Positions 12,027 to 13,430 of a stretch of DNA of 13,430 nt are shown here, piece by piece. Position numbers and translations under genes: made by a program. The stretch is from Candidatus Pelethomonas intestinigallinarum. Lineage in GTDB: Bacteria > Bacillota > Clostridia > Oscillospirales > Oscillospiraceae. The notes below the pieces were generated by a model. That model did no database searches. It had not been told where the DNA came from and worked only from the letters and a program-made list of their open reading frames with translations. The stretch is taken from positions 1-13,430 of the forward strand of contig DVGP01000137.1 in NCBI GenBank assembly GCA_018712665.1. Reading direction: 5' to 3'. Each line of letters begins with the position of its first letter. Positions within the stretch are counted from its first letter, which is position 1.

Positions 12027-12901
12027 ACCCAGTTTTCCACCGTCCCGTCGGTGATGAAGTACCGGAGGGGGCCGGGGGCCGGGGCGGGACCCAGGCTCTG
12101 GACGATCTGGAGCTTGATCTTGTGCCCCGCCGGGCGGATGGATTTAATGTATACCGCCACAGCCTCCCCGGGCTGGACCGCCGTCCGCCCCTCCGCCAGA
12201 CCGGAGAGGTTGGGGGCCAGCTCCACGAAGACGCCGTAGTCCTGGACGGAGCGGACCACGCCGGGGACCGTGTCCCCGGGGGCGAAGTCCGCCGCGTTCT
12301 CCAGCCAGGTGCCCAGCAGCTCCTTCTGGCTCAGGGAGAAGCGCCGGCGGTCCCGGTCCACGGCTGTGACCACCGCCAGCACGTCCTGGCCCGGGGCCAG
12401 CCGGTCCCTTGGGTGGCTGACCCGGGATACGGAGAGGCAGGCCAGGGGGATCAGGGAGATCACCCCGCAGCCGATGTCCACGAAGGCTCCGAAGGAGGCC
12501 AGGTGGGTGACCCGGGCGGGGATCACCGCGCCGGGGACAGCGTTCTCCAGCAGCCAGGCCATAGCCTGCTCCTGGGCCCGGCGGCGGGAGAGCAGCAGCC
12601 GGGGCTTTCCTCCGCCGTCTACTGATATGTCAGTGATTGTAAAGCATGTTGGCTTGCCAACTCTGGAGAGCACGCTGATGTCCCGTTCCGCCCCGCTGAT
12701 GGCCGGATGGGCGGCCTCCTGCCGGGGGATCACCCCCTCCCAGCCGCCGAAGCGGATGTGGAGGTCTCGCTGGCTGTCGCAGCGGACCGCCATGCCCTCC
12801 AGCACCGTCTGGCTTTCCATGGCCTCACGGATGGCGGCCAGAGACTGGTGGTCGGGAAAGAGGGGGCCGACGCCCTCCGGCAGGTAACAAGTTCTGCGCA
12901 T
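12020..12901 (-). CDS. S1-domain RNA-binding protein
   Basis: 293-residue protein with S1/OB-fold repeats. A poorly conserved one is at about 30-105. Clear ones are at about 122-192 (VPGAVIPARVTHLASFGAFV, then RRRFSLSQKELL) and about 206-266 (FAPGDTVPGVVRSVQDYGVF, then HKIKLQIV). The pattern Gly-x-Val-x(7-9)-Gly-Ala/Val-Phe-Val is seen in the latter two. It resembles short ribosomal S1-like proteins of Clostridia and likely binds mRNA or the ribosome, though the exact role is unknown. ATG 12901 is chosen because the frame upstream reads through low-quality sequence; the ribosome-binding site is weak (AGGACGG, about 9 nt upstream). No terminator separates its end from rarA. Confidence 0.82.
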   Translation of the reverse strand: MRRTCYLPEGVGPLFPDHQSLAAIREAMESQTVLEGMAVRCDSQRDLHIRFGGWEGVIPRQEAAHPAISGAERDISVLSRVGKPTCFTITDISVDGGGKPRLLLSRRRAQEQAMAWLLENAVPGAVIPARVTHLASFGAFVDIGCGVISLIPLACLSVSRVSHPRDRLAPGQDVLAVVTAVDRDRRRFSLSQKELLGTWLENAADFAPGDTVPGVVRSVQDYGVFVELAPNLSGLAEGRTAVQPGEAVAVYIKSIRPAGHKIKLQIVQSLGPAPAPGPLRYFITDGTVENWVY

Positions 12902-12985
12902 GGCGATACACCGTCCTATCCTTTTTTGATAGTCCAGTGTATGCGCCGTGGTGCTTGACCGTTGAAATATTGGGGAGAGATTTAT

Positions 12986-13177
12986 ATGGATCTGCGCTTG
13001 AATCAGAGAGTTGAGCTGAAAAAACAGCATCCCTGCGGAGGCAAGGTCTGGACCGTGCTGCGGGTGGGGATGGACATCAAGCTGCGGTGCGAGCGGTGCG
13101 GCCACGAGCTGATGCTGCCCCGGAGCAAGGCTGAGAAGGCCATCAAAAAGATCCTGGATGAGGAGGGAAGCAAATGA
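12986..13177 (+). CDS. DUF951 family protein
   Basis: 63-residue protein typical of DUF951. It has LNQRVELKKQHPCGGKVWTV (5-24), then DIKLRCERCGHELMLPRSKA (30-49), with Cys35-x2-Cys38 and Cys17-Gly forming a likely zinc-ribbon-like site. DUF951 proteins are small, widespread in Firmicutes and of unknown function. The ribosome-binding site GGGGAGAG (12972-12979) decides ATG 12986; an in-frame TTG at 12962 lies upstream of that site and is discarded. It is divergent from the S1-domain gene with 84 nt between starts. The next reading frame overlaps its stop codon (ATGA). Confidence 0.88.
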   Translation: MDLRLNQRVELKKQHPCGGKVWTVLRVGMDIKLRCERCGHELMLPRSKAEKAIKKILDEEGSK

Positions 13178-13266
13178 GCCAGAAGTGGACCAAGATCGTC
13201 GCCCGTGTCATCATCGGCCTGCTGGTGCTGACCATGCTGGCGGGGCTGATCATTCCCATGCTGTAA
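13174..13266 (+). CDS. 30-residue single-pass membrane microprotein
   Basis: Its ATG overlaps the DUF951 stop as ATGA (13174-13177). A good ribosome-binding site (GAGGAGGG, about 13159-13166) lies about 7 nt upstream. The product starts MSQKWTKIVARVIIGLLVLT and ends at TAA 13264-13266. A short basic, hydrophilic start is followed by one membrane helix (about 8-28). Its size, topology and N-terminal Lys/Arg pattern recall Prli42-like stressosome anchor microproteins of Firmicutes, but similarity at this length is weak and the function is an inference. Coupling to DUF951 makes it likely to be translated. Confidence 0.68.
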   Translation: MSQKWTKIVARVIIGLLVLTMLAGLIIPML

Positions 13267-13283
13267 GTGGGGGCGTTTTCCTC

Positions 13284-13300
13284 CGAATGACTGCCATTCG
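13284..13300. repeat. Small hairpin after the microprotein gene
   Basis: CGAATG (13284-13289) pairs with CATTCG (13295-13300) around a 5-nt loop, 17 nt after the stop codon. No T-run follows it, so it is not a convincing terminator. Confidence 0.35.
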
Positions 13301-13347
13301 ATTCGATGGCCTATGGGGCCTGCCCGGCCCGGACCGGAGAATTGTAG

Positions 13348-13405
13348 CGGGGGCTACGCGCCCCCGTACCCCGCGGTTCACTTTTGGACGCCCAAAAGTG
13401 AACCG
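13348..13405. repeat. Double-hairpin intergenic palindromic element
   Basis: CGGGGGC (13348-13354) pairs with GCCCCCG (13360-13366). Seven bases later CGGTTCACTTTTGG (13374-13387) pairs perfectly with CCAAAAGTGAACCG (13392-13405) around a 4-nt loop. A further short palindrome, AAAACC/GGTTTT, reaches the window edge. The arrangement looks like a dispersed intergenic repeat family rather than a terminator. Only one copy lies in this window, so repetition in the genome is an inference. Confidence 0.55.
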
Positions 13406-13430
13406 AAAAACCGCCAAAACCCATGGTTTT

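Noticed and set aside
12936..12943. CATACACT on the minus strand before the S1-domain gene, a perfect match to the sigma-E -10
   Set aside because: No sigma-E-type -35 lies at the required distance of about 14 nt, and S1-domain proteins are not typical sporulation genes.

Overview
This looks like chromosomal DNA of a high-GC, spore-forming member of the Clostridia. The gut Oscillospiraceae (Flavonifractor/Lawsonibacter/Intestinimonas-like) fit best, but that placement is an inference. The grounds are the spoIIM-xerD and spoIIGA-sigE pairs, strong GGAGG ribosome-binding sites, GC-rich third codon positions, and Firmicutes-type families such as DUF951 and the TIGR04086 membrane protein next to yajC. 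There is no rRNA, tRNA, CRISPR array, transposase or phage gene.

Layout. 1-1192: the tail of tgt, then a near-consensus promoter, yajC and a TIGR04086-type membrane protein whose ribosome-binding site lies in a long hairpin, closed by a strong terminator. 1193-1500: an AT-rich regulatory stretch with a sigma-A promoter, three direct repeats and a folded leader. 1501-3133: spoIIM and xerD, then a terminator. 3270-4370: a two-lobed P-loop ATPase whose second lobe has lost its nucleotide loop. 4411-6069: a promoter with a 21-nt spacer, then spoIIGA and sigE, the protease and pro-sigma factor that start the mother-cell programme of sporulation. 6136-6477: a near-perfect promoter followed by about 310 bases with no convincing gene. 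6478-8173: a three-gene unit of a secreted Gly/Trp/Cys-rich protein, an ECF sigma factor and an RsgI-like membrane anti-sigma factor. 8235-10461: three minus-strand genes, namely a flavin reductase and, separately, a DUF368 lipid-carrier transporter with a GNAT acetyltransferase. 10758-12026: rarA. 12020-12901 (minus): an S1-domain protein that overlaps rarA tail to tail. 12986-13266: DUF951 and a 30-residue membrane microprotein. The window ends in a dense palindromic element.

The least familiar part is the 6478-8173 unit. The anti-sigma factor carries the RsgI-type Asp-Ile-Asn-Pro self-cleavage motif just outside the membrane. Its partner is an ordinary ECF sigma factor with a region 4, not a SigI. 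Both the anti-sigma C-terminus and the secreted protein end in short Gly/Cys/His-rich tails. This suggests a surface or metal/redox sensing circuit that may control its own secreted product, though nothing in the sequence proves the signal.
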